Positions 20,581-31,814 of a stretch of DNA of 64,000 nt are shown here, piece by piece. Numbering within the stretch: position 1 is the stretch's first letter; each line of letters opens with the position of its first letter. This DNA is from Dromiciops gliroides (Eukaryota; Chordata; Mammalia; Microbiotheria; Microbiotheriidae). The DNA lies in NCBI RefSeq assembly GCF_019393635.1, contig NC_057866.1, positions 11,542,223 through 11,606,222 on the forward strand, given 5' to 3'. A program made the translations under genes and the position numbers. The notes under the pieces were generated by a model. That model searched no databases and was not told the origin of the DNA. It worked only from the letters and a program-made list of their open reading frames with translations.

Positions 20581-21119
20581 ATGAGAATGATCTTTGGCCA
20601 GTCAGTTGCTTTTCCATTCCTTCCTCAGATTTCTCTTCGGGTGTAGCTGCCCCACGTTCCAGAATTTCCCCTTTATTTGTGGGAGAGTCAGAAGACCTGG
20701 GCCCCAGCAAGATAAGGTAGCAGCTGTCTTCTAGGTTCCTCAAAGACTGAGCTGGGGGGTGGACACTTCCTCTCACAAAGGAGGAAGAGGATTGGGAGAT
20801 GTCCTCAGCACATGATAAAAAGTAGGTTAAGAAATGCAGAAATGCTTCTGGAAAAAGCAGACATCATTTCACCAGTCAACAAGGAAGGCTGAGGACAAGT
20901 GCACCCCACTGAGTCTGTCCATTGTAAATGAAAATGCTTCACCTCCAACAGCATGGCTCAAATCGGAGATCCTTCGGGGTGGCCTGTGTGTGCATGAACT
21001 CAACCAAGAATACTTAGATCACAGTATGAGACAAATGGCTGAGACATTGGGATTAGTTTGTAGAAACAGAAAGGCTTTGTGGTGGTAATTCATGGTGGGG
21101 CATTACCCTAGAAAGGACA
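20581..21119. other. Unidentified intergenic sequence
   Basis: No repeat or exon recognised; an AT-rich stretch begins near 21130 at the L1 end. Confidence 0.4.
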
Positions 21120-22105
21120 GAGGCTTATTCTTTTAAAAAATAATAAACATTTTAGTATTTTAATATTTATATTTAATATTTATATATATTTATTTATAGT
21201 ATTGAGTCCCGAATTCTATCCCTCCTTCCTTTCCTCCCCATCTCCCTCCTTGAGTCAGCAAGATTCAGATGTTGGTTATACATATGCAATTATGTAAAAC
21301 ATTACCATATTAGTCATTTTGTACAAGAAAACTTGAATAAAAGAAAAAATGAAAGAAAGTGAAAAATAGCATGCTTGCGTCTGTGTTCAATTTATATCAG
21401 TTCTTTTTTTGGAGGTGGATAGTTTAGTTTCATGGATGGTCCTTTGGGATTGTCTTGGATCATTGTATTGTTGAAAATAGTCAAGCCATTCTCAGTTCTT
21501 CATCAAACAACACTGCTGTCACTGTGCAAGGTGTTCTCTTGGTTCTTCTCACTTCACTAGACATCAGTTTATATAAATCTTTCCAGGTCTTTCTGAAATC
21601 ATCCTGCTTGTCATTTCTTATAGCACTATAATATTTCATCACCATCACATACCACAGCCTGTTTAGCCATTCCTCAATGGATGAGCATTCCTTTGATTTC
21701 CAATTCTTAGCCACCACAAAAAGAGCTGCTAGAAATATTTTTGTACAAATAGGTCTTTTTCTCTTTTTGGGGATGTCTTTGGGCTGTAAACCTAGCAGTG
21801 GTATTGCTGGATCAAAGGGTAGGCACAGTTCTATAGCCCTTTGGGCAGAGTTCCAAATTGCTCTCCAGAATGACTGGGTCTTTTTACAACTCCACCAACA
21901 GTAGATTAGTGGAGGCAGCTAGATGGCTCAGTGGATAAAGCACCAGCCCTAGATTCAGAAGGACCTGAGTTCAAATCTGGCCTCAGACACTTGACACTTA
22001 CTAGCTATGTGACCCTGGGCAAGTCACTTCAACCCTCATTGCCCCACAAAAAAACAGTAGATTAGCATCCTAGCTTTCCAACATCCAATATTTTCCAAAG
22101 GCTTA
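21120..22105 (-). mobile_element. L1 3' end, minus strand, interrupted by a SINE
   Basis: On the minus strand it encodes the ORF2 end (NWKSKECSSIEEWLNRLWYV, then YYSAIRNDKQDDF) and continues into 3' UTR toward 21120. A SINE is inserted at 21911 with a duplicated ACAGTAGATTAG. Confidence 0.75.
21911..22054 (+). mobile_element. CORE-SINE-like retroposon in L1
   Basis: Sense copy, flanked by ACAGTAGATTAG. First of three SINEs in alternating orientation. Confidence 0.92.
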
Positions 22106-22111
22106 TTTTTA

Positions 22112-22260
22112 TTTTTATTTTTTTTCTGGGCAATGAGGGTTAAGTGACTTGCCCAGGGTCACACAGCTAGTAAGTGTCAAGTGTCTGAGGCCGAATTTGA
22201 ACTCAGGTCCTCCTGACTCCAGGGCGGGTGCTCTATCCACTGCGCCACCTAGCTGCCCCC
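22112..22260 (-). mobile_element. CORE-SINE-like retroposon
   Basis: Antisense copy between two sense copies; its sequence can pair with either neighbour. Confidence 0.92.
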
Positions 22261-22290
22261 CAGGGTCTTATTCTTAAAGAAACCATACTT

Positions 22291-22436
22291 AGGGCAGCTA
22301 GGTGGCCCAGTGGATAAAGCACCGGCCCTGGATTCAGGAGTTCCTGAGTTCAAATTCGGCCTCAGACACTTGACACTTACTAGCTGTGTGACCCTGGGCA
22401 AGTCACTTAACCCCCATTGCCCTGCAAAAAAAAAAT
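22291..22436 (+). mobile_element. CORE-SINE-like retroposon
   Basis: Sense copy 30 bases after an antisense one; approximate duplication of CCATACTTA. Confidence 0.92.
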
Positions 22437-22550
22437 AACCCATACTTATTTATTTTTGTTTGTTTTTTGTTAAGAGCCCATACTTATTGATCAATGCAAA
22501 TTAGTCAAGTAAACAGATACTGTGCAACATCGGGTCACTGTGGACTGAGA

Positions 22551-23100
22551 AAATTGAACACCAACTAAGTATCTATTGAGATACAACCGGATGGTCAGCA
22601 TTATGCTTCAGAAACTCAATATACTTCATGCAAAAATGCAAGACAAATACATCCCTGTACCAAATACAGATCTGGAACCATTCTTGAGAACTCAACAAAT
22701 AAACTTTTGTCAGACCAAATAACCTCAAAGATACACACAGATATAATATAGAAATTAGCAGAAGAAATCAAAATGATGTGGGAACTGATGAGATTCCAAT
22801 CATCCCAGTCATCCTGTCTCCTCCTGGAATTGTCTAATGACTGTTCTTCTGAAGTCTAAAGATGAGAAGGCATCCCAAAGTTATATTTAATTACAAAAAG
22901 TACTCATTATATACACTTGTGCAAAACATGTAGGACATTAAATGGATATTAAAATTATATAAATTATATATCATAATATTTATATATGTGTGTGCATACA
23001 AACACACATACATATACACATACATATAAATATACACACACACACATATATAAATGAAGAGCAGGATAACTTGTCCCAGGATTTTTCCCTAACTGAAAGT
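22551..23100 (+). repeat. Unidentified sequence repeated at 26200-26500
   Basis: AATACAGATCTGGAACCATT, AAATCAAAATGATGTGGGA and TCTGAAGTCTAAAGATGAG align with matching stretches at 26269-26470. It ends in an AT/CA-rich run (22960-23055). No coding sense recognised. Confidence 0.5.
22975..23056 (+). repeat. AT/CA-rich microsatellite
   Basis: Mixed (AT)n, (CA)n and (CATA)n units. Confidence 0.8.
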
Positions 23101-23247
23101 AGTTGAAAAAGCTGATAGGAACAAGCTAGGATAATAACAAGCATCAACATATCAGTGGAAGTTGAGACAATTGAACATCTTTAAATCTTTACCTAGGAAG
23201 ATACAACCAGATGGCCAGAATTCACCACCAGAAATGTATTAGCTCAA

Positions 23248-23398
23248 GGGCCGCTAGGTGGCACAGTGGGTAGAGCACTAGTCCTAGAGTCAGGAGGACC
23301 TAAGTTCAAATTGGGCCTCAGACACTTAAAACTTACTAGCTATGTGACCCTGGGCAAGTCACTTAACCCCGATTGCCTCACCAAAAAGAAAGAAAGAA
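23248..23398 (+). mobile_element. CORE-SINE-like retroposon, GAAA tail
   Basis: Flanked by AAATGTATTAGC(C)TCAA. The tail has become a short (AAAG)n run. Confidence 0.92.
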
Positions 23399-23850
23399 AG
23401 AAATGTATTAGCCTCAAAGACAGATGATGAATCTCAGACCCTCATATATTCTTGGAATGTGACCAAAAAACTAGCCCTGGATCTTGTGTCTTGTGATCGA
23501 TCATAGATCACTCTGGGATCATTTGCCTACAACCCAGACAGAATACTGATCCAAAAAAAGAGACATGTTTTGAATAGATGTCCATGTGTGGTGGCTGCCA
23601 AACAGTGTAAGGAGTTGGGGAAGAAGCACAATTTCATGTGTCTTGGGGAAGAGCAGCATCTCCAGGTGCTCTGTGTCCTTAGTCCCATGAGAGAGGTCAG
23701 ATGGAAGGAATAGGAAATATACCTGACCCATTTATCTCTTCCCTCTCTCACCAGAATCTCCATATTCTTGAGCACTGATGATGGGTGAGGACTCAAGCCC
23801 TGGGAAGAATGGTCAAGAGCCAGGATTCTCAACTCCAGCACGAAGGTGCT

Positions 23851-24480
23851 GTGGGGGACAAGAGACCACCTACTCAAAATAAATACCTGGAGTCAGAAAG
23901 TGAAAGCAAAAAAAAGGAATTTATTTCATTCTCGAGAAAGGGCACCCACCGGTGTATGGTGAGTACCTGCAGGGCAGCTAGGTGGCGCAGTGGATAAAGC
24001 ACTGGCCTTGGATTCAGGAGGACCTGAGTTCAAATCCAGCCTCAGACACTTGACACTTACTAGCTGTGTGACCCTGGGCAAGTCACTTAACCCTTATCAC
24101 CCTGCCCCCCCCCCAAAAAAAAACAAGTAAGTACCTGCACACAAGTTCAGAAACAAGTATTATATATGTTTCTAATGCAACACCTCCCTCCAACCCCTGT
24201 CAGATTCCCACTGGCTGGTCATCAGGACTTATAATCTATACGCGACATTTAACCCAGTCAGAGAACAGCACGATGTATAGACTACTGTGATCATGAACTG
24301 ACCATGAACTCATGCTGGGGGCTAAGATTTATGGTATAGCCAGTGTGTCCCTGAAGTTATACAATCGCAGGATGTAAGCTAGAAACTAAGGAAATAACAA
24401 AATATACGACCAGAATATGGTTTCTCTGAGAAAAACACACTATGTTATCTCTCACGGGTGCCACAGGCGAGTTCTTAGGA
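23851..24480 (-). mobile_element. Probable solo LTR, related family, minus strand (fossil)
   Basis: Begins TGTGGGGGACAAGAGACCAC and has GAATGAAATAAATTCC on its own strand like the LTR at 19881. It is split by a SINE at 23971. The far boundary is uncertain. Confidence 0.5.
23971..24123 (+). mobile_element. CORE-SINE-like retroposon in LTR fossil
   Basis: Flanked by AGTACCTGCA; splits the probable LTR at 23851-24480. Confidence 0.92.
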
Positions 24481-24800
24481 CAGCCACTGTTCGGAACTGA
24501 TCAGATGCCCCACTGTACTGAAACCATCTGTCTATACATATTTCCCCTTCAGAGATGGGAGAAGGAACCACTGGGTACAAACTGTGTGTGTCTGCCTTGT
24601 ATGGATCTGGCCTGAGGCACTCATCTCCCTACCCCCATTACAAAGCTGACTCAGAAGGCCTTTGGGCTACTTACCCATGGCCGCTTGTATTTCCTGATGC
24701 ACAAATATTACACTTTAAAGCTCTGCCTAAGTAACTGGAGAGTGCCTGCATTCAGCCCCAAGAAAAATCTGGATAAAGCCATGGCTGACACACTCCTCCA

Positions 24801-25400
24801 GAGTTACTGAAGCTGTTTGGGGGCCTCCCAATGTATGTGACACATTTGATGTCAGGGAGGGCTTTCCCATAATGACTCCTTTGTGACACTGTCAGAAACA
24901 CAGGGCTGGAGAGACCAACTGCTTTCACTGGGCCAGATCAGCCAGAAGGCCTGGAGGGCCTCCAAGTAGTTGGGCATGAAGTGTGTTCTATGCTGACCCA
25001 AGTCTCCTTGGTGTCCTATCTGAGATACCGGATCGCTGGACGTAATCAGGTTAGTTCTAGTGGGCTCTTCGTGGGTGGTGGCTGAATGAATGTAAGAAAG
25101 AAGGCATTTGAGTACAGCACCAGGCTGGGCTGTGTGGCTGGCATACTACCAGGGGGTGGGCTTCCAAGGCTTAGAACTGAAAGGAGTGGGAGGTGGGGGT
25201 GGGGGTGGGGTCAGGATGGCTGCCTTTTATCAACCCAAGCCTGGGCATGTCCGCCTGTGTCAGACTTGGATCTTTCCCACCTGGGCTTGGTTTCTTGTCT
25301 TCCTGGGTAGAAGAGAGACTTGGAAAACTCCACAAAGTTCCTGGAATAAAACAGGTAAGGTCACAGTTCTGTGACCCTCGGGGCGGAGCTCCTACCAGGC
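24801..25400 (+). pseudogene. PLAAT copy E, truncated relic (intron 2, exon 3 end, intron 3)
   Basis: About 130 bases match the intron before exon 3 of the other copies (TTACTGAAGCTGTTTGGG, then CCTTTGTGACACTGTCAG). These fuse directly to the 3' part of exon 3 from about 24943 to 25049, ending CTGGACGTAATCAG|GTTAGT. The 5' two-thirds of exon 3 is missing. Sequence after the donor resembles intron 3 of copy C, including GGGTGG and GAATGAATG near the donor and TTTCTTGTCTTC further on. Spacing suggests E shares both the extra three codons of copy B and the loss of the active-site Cys-Glu-His. It cannot encode a PLAAT protein. Confidence 0.75.
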
Positions 25401-25803
25401 CCTAAGCAGAGGAAGACTGCTTCCCATGGTCACTATCATGAGCTCGTTTCCAGCTGCTGAGCACTTGCTGTGGCTTCTGTTCAGCTTATGAGTTTGCCAG
25501 ATTCACAAGGATGGTAGGAAGCACCTTCTCCCACTGAGAACCCGTTCCCATGCCCCCAACACACTGTGAGGGGAACCCTGGCTAGTCATAGCACCCTCCT
25601 GGATCAGGGTGACACTGTGAGACTGGATCTGAAGATATTTCTCTGTCAAAGAATTACTTACACACACGATCCAATCAAAATTCAAGTGAAAGTGTTTATT
25701 ATTTGGCACAAGGGGATATGGCCAAGAGAAGAAGTCAATTTCAACTCCTGGGGAGGAACAGATTTATGACATGTTCTTCCATCAGCCAGAGTAAAGACAA
25801 TGC

Positions 25804-25962
25804 TTTTTTTTTTTTTTTTTTTTTTTGCTGGGCAATGAGGGTTAAGTGACTTGCCCAGGGTCACACAGGTAGTAAGTTTCAAGTGTCTGAGGCTGGATTT
25901 GAACTCAGGTCCTCCTGAATCCAGGGCCAGTGCTTTATCCACTGCGCCACCTAGCTTCCCCC
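25804..25962 (-). mobile_element. CORE-SINE-like retroposon
   Basis: Flanked by AAGACAATGCTTTT on both sides. Confidence 0.94.
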
Positions 25963-26199
25963 AAGACAATGCTTTTATGGGGGGATTGGGGGAGACTTGA
26001 AACTGAAAAGTTACAGCTGTTGGGGGGTGGGGGTGCTTGAAACAGTTGGGGATTGGGATACATGAAAGAGTAAACATGTCATATTCTTAACTTAAGATTT
26101 TTGTCACTACCTGGTCCTAACCATGTGGCAAACACATCTGGCTCAATTAGGTGCCTGCTATAAAATTCAAGGTGTCCAACTTTCTGGGTACCCATGACA

Positions 26200-26520
26200 T
26201 GTCTGCTTTATCTGTTTGACTAACCTTTGTATCTTTCATAAATTAATATACAGAAAATTCTCATGCTATAAATACAGACCTAGAAAATCTGCTTGAGAAT
26301 TCAATAAATATATTGTTGCCATGACTCCAAATTATGAGAACATTTCAAAATACAGAATTAGTAGAAAAGATCAAAATCATGTGGGAAGAGGATGAGGGAC
26401 ACATCATCTCTGCCTCCTGTCTTCTACTGAAATTGTCTTGAGAAGGTTTTCATTGTACCTATAGAAGATGAGTTCTAGCCCAATACTTTTATTCAATAAC
26501 AAACACACTTATTCCTATCC
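26200..26520 (+). repeat. Unidentified sequence repeated at 22600-22870
   Basis: AATACAGACCTAGAAAATCT, GATCAAAATCATGTGGGAAG and CTATAGAAGATGAG parallel the copy at 22.7 kb in the same orientation. It could be a repeat family or an old tandem duplication left of the PLAAT copies. Confidence 0.5.
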
Positions 26521-26829
26521 ACAATGGAACACTATTAACACTATTAACAACAACAACAAAAAATGACAAATCCCCACACTATAAATGTGGAAAACACAAT
26601 ATTTGTGAGAATTAAACAAATGCTATGGAAAAAAGAGCATGATCTCAGTTGCATACAACTGCTGGGTCTCATACCAGCAATGTTTTCAGTAGAAGAGTGG
26701 TATCTGACAAGCAGCATGTTCAGGGAGAACAAGCAATGCTTCAGAAGTCCTGGGGCACAGCAATGCCTATAGATCCCTTGCCATCAATCCCACAGAAACC
26801 AAGGAGCGTAGGCACAGGGGGAGGGAAGG

Positions 26830-27040
26830 TAATAAGCATTCATCAAACTCCACTTCGTGCCAGTCAATGCTTTGCAAACATCTCATTTGATCCTCACAAC
26901 AACCCTGGGAAAGTTGGTGCTATTGTCCTCATTTTACAATTGAGGAAACTGAGGCCGAGGTTAAGTGCTTTATTCAGAGTCAGCCTACTAACTCCAGACC
27001 CAGCACTCTGTGCACTGTAGTGCCACTTAGCTGCCACAGG
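26830..27040 (+). repeat. MIR-like SINE
   Basis: CATCTCATTTGATCCTCACA, ACAATTGAGGAAACTGAGGC and GTGCCACTTAGCTGCC. Confidence 0.7.
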
Positions 27041-27655
27041 GAGGCATTAGCCCACTTACTTATATCCTCAACTCCCTACTGTCCACACATTCTTGAGCAC
27101 CTGCCTCTCCTTTGTATGAAGGGTTCTTCTAGGCAGAGAAAGGCAAAGATCCAGCACCCTTTAATAAAGCATGAAGATCCTTGGGAATGGCTGTGTAGGT
27201 CAACACCACCGGTTTGGACTGATAGGCTGCCCTCCTGGTATTGAAATTACCCATGTCTGCCCCAGAGATGGGAGAAAGAACTACCACCACAAGTGCTACT
27301 TGCTTAGCTAGATGAGTGCTGATGCTTGAAGCAATGTCCTGTCTTCCCCAGGCCTTTGTGCTGCTTTGCTTGGGGGGCTGTTTAAGCTCCCCTAGGCTCA
27401 CAAAATTCTCCCATTTATCTGCAAGGAGAGCTTGGATAAGTTTGTGGATGACAGGATCATACTGGGTCACTGAAACTGTGTCAGGGTCTCCCAACAGATT
27501 TGAGCTCAGGAGGACCACCAGCTTCTCCCCCAATGTAGCCATTTGTGACACTATCAGAAATGTGGGATTGCCCCTGGGCACCATTAGGTCTGACCCAGGA
27601 AAGGACTGCTCTAGAAAGAACTCACTGTTAAGTACTTTCTCTTTTGGACTGAAAG

Positions 27656-27926
27656 GTCAATATGCTGGTTCTGATGAGTATCTTTCAAGATGTCAGCCGT
27701 GAAGGACAAAGCTCTGGTGAAGATGGAATTGCTGTCCATGGTGATCGGCATAGACAAGCTACGGACCAATAACAAAAACAACGATGAGTACCAGCTACTC
27801 CCTAATAGTAAGACTGTTCAGCAGGCCCTGAAAACCTTGAAGGAGGTGGGCAATGAAGTTCTGTACAAACTGATGGAAGACTACTTTATGAACTACTTGA
27901 GAAATGGGATCCCTGGTGGCATTCAG
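27656..27926 (+). pseudogene. PLAAT copy B, isolated exon 3
   Basis: An exon 3 homologue with intact acceptor (GGACTGAAAG|) and donor (ATTCAG|GTGGGT). From 27690 it reads MSAVKDKALVKMELLSMV and continues through LLPNSKTVQQALKTLKEVGN to YLRNGIPGGIQ. Relative to PLAAT3 the 5' part has two extra bases before this ATG, so the frame entering from an upstream exon is lost. There is an extra three-codon block in QALKTLKEVG, and NCEHF is reduced to a Tyr-Phe pair by loss of nine bases. No matching exon 2 or last exon was found nearby. I read it as a pseudogene that preserved most of one frame. Confidence 0.85.
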
Positions 27927-27949
27927 GTGGGTAATGGTTACCACATAAA

Positions 27950-28045
27950 TGGTGGTGGGTAATGGTCCCTGCACAAATGGTGGTGAGTAATGCGGAGCCC
28001 CAGGCCAGTGCTCCCCGAGGCATAAAAACCTCAAATAACAATTAA
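27950..28045 (+). repeat. Unidentified repeat, inverted copy at 35868-35928
   Basis: GAGGCATAAAAACCTCAAAT with about 40 flanking bases recurs in reverse complement at 35.9 kb. Both copies adjoin L1 fragments. It may be part of an old LTR. Confidence 0.5.
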
Positions 28046-28190
28046 TTCTTTACAATTTCCAATTCTTAGTCACCACAAAAAGAGCTGCTAGAAATCTTTT
28101 TGTACAAATAGGTCTTTTTTTCTTTTTGGGGATGCCTTTGGGATATAAACCTAGCAGTGGTATTGCTGGATCAAAGGGTATGCACCGTGC
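28046..28190 (-). mobile_element. Short L1 ORF2 C-terminal fragment
   Basis: The minus strand reads PFDPAIPLLGLYPKGI and FLAALFVVTKNWKL, the conserved C-terminal region of L1 ORF2p. The following 370 bases to 28560 are AT-rich and may be L1 3' UTR, not proven. Confidence 0.75.
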
Positions 28191-29200
28191 AGAAGGAAAT
28201 ATGCACAATATATAGTATATATACTTAAACATAGATACATATATCCCTACATCTATCTATAGACAGTCACTGAGGGAATTTATTTTGCTTGACTATTCCT
28301 ATTTGTTATATAAATCATTTGTTTTTTCTTTTTCTTTTCTGGTGAGGGTGGAGGGTGGGAAGGAGAAAAAATAGATTTGTTCTTAATTTTTTTAAAGTAG
28401 TGAGGTCAAAGGGTCTTATAGAAGCGAAATGTATATACTTTCAGATGAGATCACTGCTCTATTGTTTGTTTCACTTTGCTACACGAAAACTCATACAATG
28501 AAAGCATTCTATAAATATTTTCAAAGTAACAATAAAACAGCAATGCAACTTATTAAAAAAGGATATAACCAGTGTAATGTGACATGGCTTGCAGGAAAGT
28601 GAAAAGAGAAATCTCTAGTCTCTTCTCTTACTCTTTTTCTTTAATTCTGGCCAGGAAGAGAAATAGGAAGTAGAAGCCAGAGTCCTGGCCATTCCACTCT
28701 CCTGAGAGAGATGGGGTACTGGGCTAGAAATACATCTATCTGCCCCCTTAAATATGGTTAGTCTAGAGGAAGGAACTTTAAAGTTCAAGCTAAACTCTGT
28801 CATTTTTGGAGAAAGAGGGTCTACCTCCAGGGCTTGACTTCCTTCCCACCAAATACTAGTTCCACAATGAATATAGTGAATAGTAAAGCGACACATTTAT
28901 CCAACTCAATAACAAAACAGACATCAGAGAAACAGATATAGGGGAATATCTACCAGACAATACAAATTAGAGGAGCTCTCCCATTGGGAGTGAAACAGCT
29001 CAGCTCAACCAAGAGAGGGAATCCCCAGATCTCACCCAAGGGCAAAATTCCCTGAAGTCTCTAGTATAGCAAGCTGGGAATAAGGCATGCTAAAAGACTA
29101 CCAACCCTTATGTCTGCTTCTTCCCAGAATCCTTCTCTCCTTTCATCAATCTGAGGAGAGATTAGTATCAAGGATCTTCTCTTTCAAAACTGGAAGCCAG
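28191..29200. other. Unidentified AT-rich sequence right of copy B
   Basis: 28190-28560 may be L1 3' UTR or another retroposon end. 28560-29200 shows nothing recognisable and no last exon for copy B. Confidence 0.4.
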
Positions 29201-29352
29201 GGGCCAGCTAGGTGGTGCTGTGGATAAAGCATCGGTCCTGGATTCAGGAAGACCTGAGTTCAAATTTGACCTCAGACACTTGACACTTACTAGCTGTGGG
29301 ACCCTGGGCAAGTCATTCAACCCTTATTGGCCTGCCCCCACCACCCAAAAAA
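29201..29352 (+). mobile_element. CORE-SINE-like retroposon
   Basis: Sense copy; CTGGAAGCCAG precedes it and recurs at 29369 after the tail. Confidence 0.9.
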
Positions 29353-29517
29353 GAAGTATGTTATAAACCTGGAAGCCAGAAGTATCTAGGATCTCCCCTC
29401 TCCCTCCTCTGGAGAGAGCCACATATGTGGCTTGTACAGTGTTCATTGAAAAAAACCACACAATTAAGCATTTGATGCTGTCTTCCCATATACTCTCTCT
29501 GTCTCTGTCTCTGTCTG

Positions 29518-29652
29518 CAGGGCAATGAAGGTTAAGTGACTTGCCCAGGGTCACACAGCTAGTACGTGCCAAGTGTCTGAGGCTGGATTTGAACTCAGGT
29601 CCTCCTGACTCCAGGGCCAGTGCTTTATCAACTGTGCCACCTAGTTGCCCCC
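29518..29652 (-). mobile_element. CORE-SINE-like retroposon
   Basis: Antisense copy whose tail has been replaced by a (TCTCTG)n run; CCATAT(A/C)CTCTCTCT on both sides. Confidence 0.88.
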
Positions 29653-29670
29653 CATATCCTCTCTCTCTCT

Positions 29671-29833
29671 TTTTTTTTTTTTTTTTTTTTTTTTAGGTAA
29701 TGGGGGTTAAGTGACTTGCCCATGGTCACACAGCTAGTAAGTGTCAAGTGTCTGAGGCCGGATTTGAACTCAGGTACTCCTTAATCCTGGGCCGGTGCTT
29801 TAACCACTGCGCCATCTAGCTGCCCCCCCCCCC
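29671..29833 (-). mobile_element. CORE-SINE-like retroposon
   Basis: Antisense copy directly after the preceding one; TATCCTCTCT recurs after its end. Confidence 0.9.
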
Positions 29834-30289
29834 TGTATCCTCTCTTAACTCTGGGATTTTGTGACACTTCTATTTCTTTCCCATTAAGGAAAAAAAGAAA
29901 AAGAAAAACGAAACCCCTTTTTAGCAAGGATGGATTATAAAGGAAAAACAAGTATGCATTATAAAGGAACAACAAATTCCTTTATTAGCCATGTCCAAAA
30001 TATATTATATCTATATCTATATATAAATAAAATTCAAAAGGCTGAGTGCATCTCCTCTCTGTCAAGAGGTGGGTAGAGCCTGCTTCAACACTGGTCCTCT
30101 CTGTCAACATGAAATATAAAAGAAGAGGAGCAGAGAGGGATTTGTTTCTGGATTATTTCTATTTGAATTACATAAAAAGATGGGAAAAATAGAATAATAA
30201 TAATGTTGTTACTACTACTACTGATACTACAAATGCTACTTGTAGAATAAGAAAAGAGTAAGTAGAGTCATGAGTGTGGGCCAAGAAGA

Positions 30290-30395
30290 AAATTCTACCT
30301 ATTTGCAGGCAATATGATGGGTTACTTATAAAATCCCACAGAACCAGAATGAAATTGAAGAATTTAATAGCTTCATAAATTAGCCAGATTTCAAA
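30290..30395 (+). mobile_element. Tiny L1 ORF2 fragment
   Basis: GGCAATATGATGGGTTACTT resembles the FADDMMVYL region, followed by an aspartate-rich stretch of the same domain. Short and diverged. Confidence 0.45.
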
Positions 30396-30404
30396 CAGTA
30401 TTAT

Positions 30405-30575
30405 TTTGGAGATGGAAGTGACCTTAGAAACTGACTTGCTCATTTACAGCTAGGGAGATCAAAAGCCTGGGAGGTCAAGCAAAATGGCCCTAGGTCATAC
30501 AGAGGCAGTACTTGAACCCAAGCTCTCGGACTCCTGGGTCCACTCCATTGTAACAGTATTATACAAGTCATCAAA
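30405..30575 (+). repeat. MIR-like SINE
   Basis: GGAGATGGAAGTGACCTTAG and CTCATTTACAGCTAGGGAGA. Confidence 0.5.
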
Positions 30576-30782
30576 ATTATTTGGTATGTTGGTTAAAAAA
30601 TTAGACCAGTAGATCACAGGCCTGGATGAGTTCCAGAAGCTACAAAAGGGAGACCCAGAAGAAAGGATCCCATTAGATCAGTGTTGGATAAAATCTGGAA
30701 CACCAACTGGAAGGGGAGGTGGGAGGGATCTTTGGTGCAGAAGGAAGAAGGAATCTGAAAAACATTTTGGAAGAAATGAGGT

Positions 30783-30892
30783 GGTTGTTGTTCATCCTTT
30801 GCTCTTGAGGAGGACATCACCAGTGGGTAATGTCTTGACTTGAGCTTGCACTAGACTCGAGTGAGGCAGAGCTGAGCAAAGTCAATAACACT
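30783..30892 (-). mobile_element. Second SINE type with (CAA)n tail
   Basis: GGTTGTTGTTCATCCTTTG, then CTTGACTTGAGCTTGCACTA and GAGTGAGGCAGAGCTG, diverged from the copy at 15714. Confidence 0.55.
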
Positions 30893-30940
30893 GTATCCCA
30901 TACACCCAAACTGATACAGCAGGGAAATATACAAGTTCAT

Positions 30941-30951
30941 TTCTTTCTTTC

Positions 30952-31031
<80 letters not shown>

Positions 31032-31168
31032 TCGTGAGGCAATTGGGGTTAAGTGACTTGCCCAGGGTCACACAGCTAGTAATTGTTAAATGTCTGAGGT
31101 CGGATTTGAACTCAGGTCCTCCTGAATCCAGGGCCAGTGCTCTATCCACTGCATCACCTAGCTGCCCC
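30941..31168 (-). mobile_element. CORE-SINE-like retroposon with expanded GAAA tail
   Basis: Body at 31034-31168. Its A-tail position is taken by a (TTTC)n run of about 90 bases at 30941-31033, a microsatellite grown from the tail. Confidence 0.92.
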
Positions 31169-31172
31169 TCTT

Positions 31173-31321
31173 CCTTTTTTTTTTTGGTGAGGCAATTGGG
31201 GTTAAGTGACTTGCCCAGGGTCACACAGCTAGCAGGTGTGAAGTGTCTGAGGCTGGATTTGAACTCAGGTCCTCCTGACTCCAGGGCTGGTGCTCTATCC
31301 ACTGTGCCACCTAGCTGTCCC
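31173..31321 (-). mobile_element. CORE-SINE-like retroposon
   Basis: Second antisense copy right after the first. Together they read as one long open minus-strand frame of SINE origin. Confidence 0.92.
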
Positions 31322-31616
31322 ATATAAAATTTCATATAAAAAAAATTAGAGGAGGATGGAAGGAAGTCTCTTAGATTGATGGATAGGTTGAAAATTTATA
31401 ACTAAGGGGTTAGAGGAGATAATAAAAAATGGCTAACCTCGATGATTTCATAATTTTTTTAGAGGCATGAAGAAAACCAACAGAACTAGAGTTAAAAAAA
31501 AAAAGAAACTGGGCCAATCCATTGAACCTCTGTAAGCCAATTTTTAAAAATTAATTTTGAATCTTGGAGGCTCCATTGCATCTTTTTACACTAGGGTATC
31601 TTTTCTTTTTACTGGA

Positions 31617-31765
31617 TTTTTTTTTTTTTGCAGGGCAATGAGGGTTAAGTGACTTGCCCAGGGTCACACAGCTAATAAGTGTCAAGTGTCTGAGGTCAGA
31701 TTTGAACTCAGGTCCTCCTGAATCCAGGGCCAGTGCTTTATCCACTGTGCCACTTAGCTGCCCCC
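31617..31765 (-). mobile_element. CORE-SINE-like retroposon
   Basis: Antisense copy about 490 bases upstream of PLAAT copy C exon 2. Confidence 0.92.
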
Positions 31766-31814
31766 TAGATAGGCTTTTTTTTTTTAACTCCACATGTTCT
31801 TTTTTTTTCTAATA

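Noticed and set aside
27129-27584. 151-codon open minus-strand frame
   Set aside because: No family recognised, and its start overlaps the intron-2-like sequence of PLAAT copy B; likely chance. A protein search would settle it.
30937-31335. Open frames of about 100-130 codons with DLPRVTQL or [11 protein letters not shown] motifs, here and at over a dozen other places
   Set aside because: They are translations of the main SINE in either direction; the same peptide recurs wherever a SINE lies.
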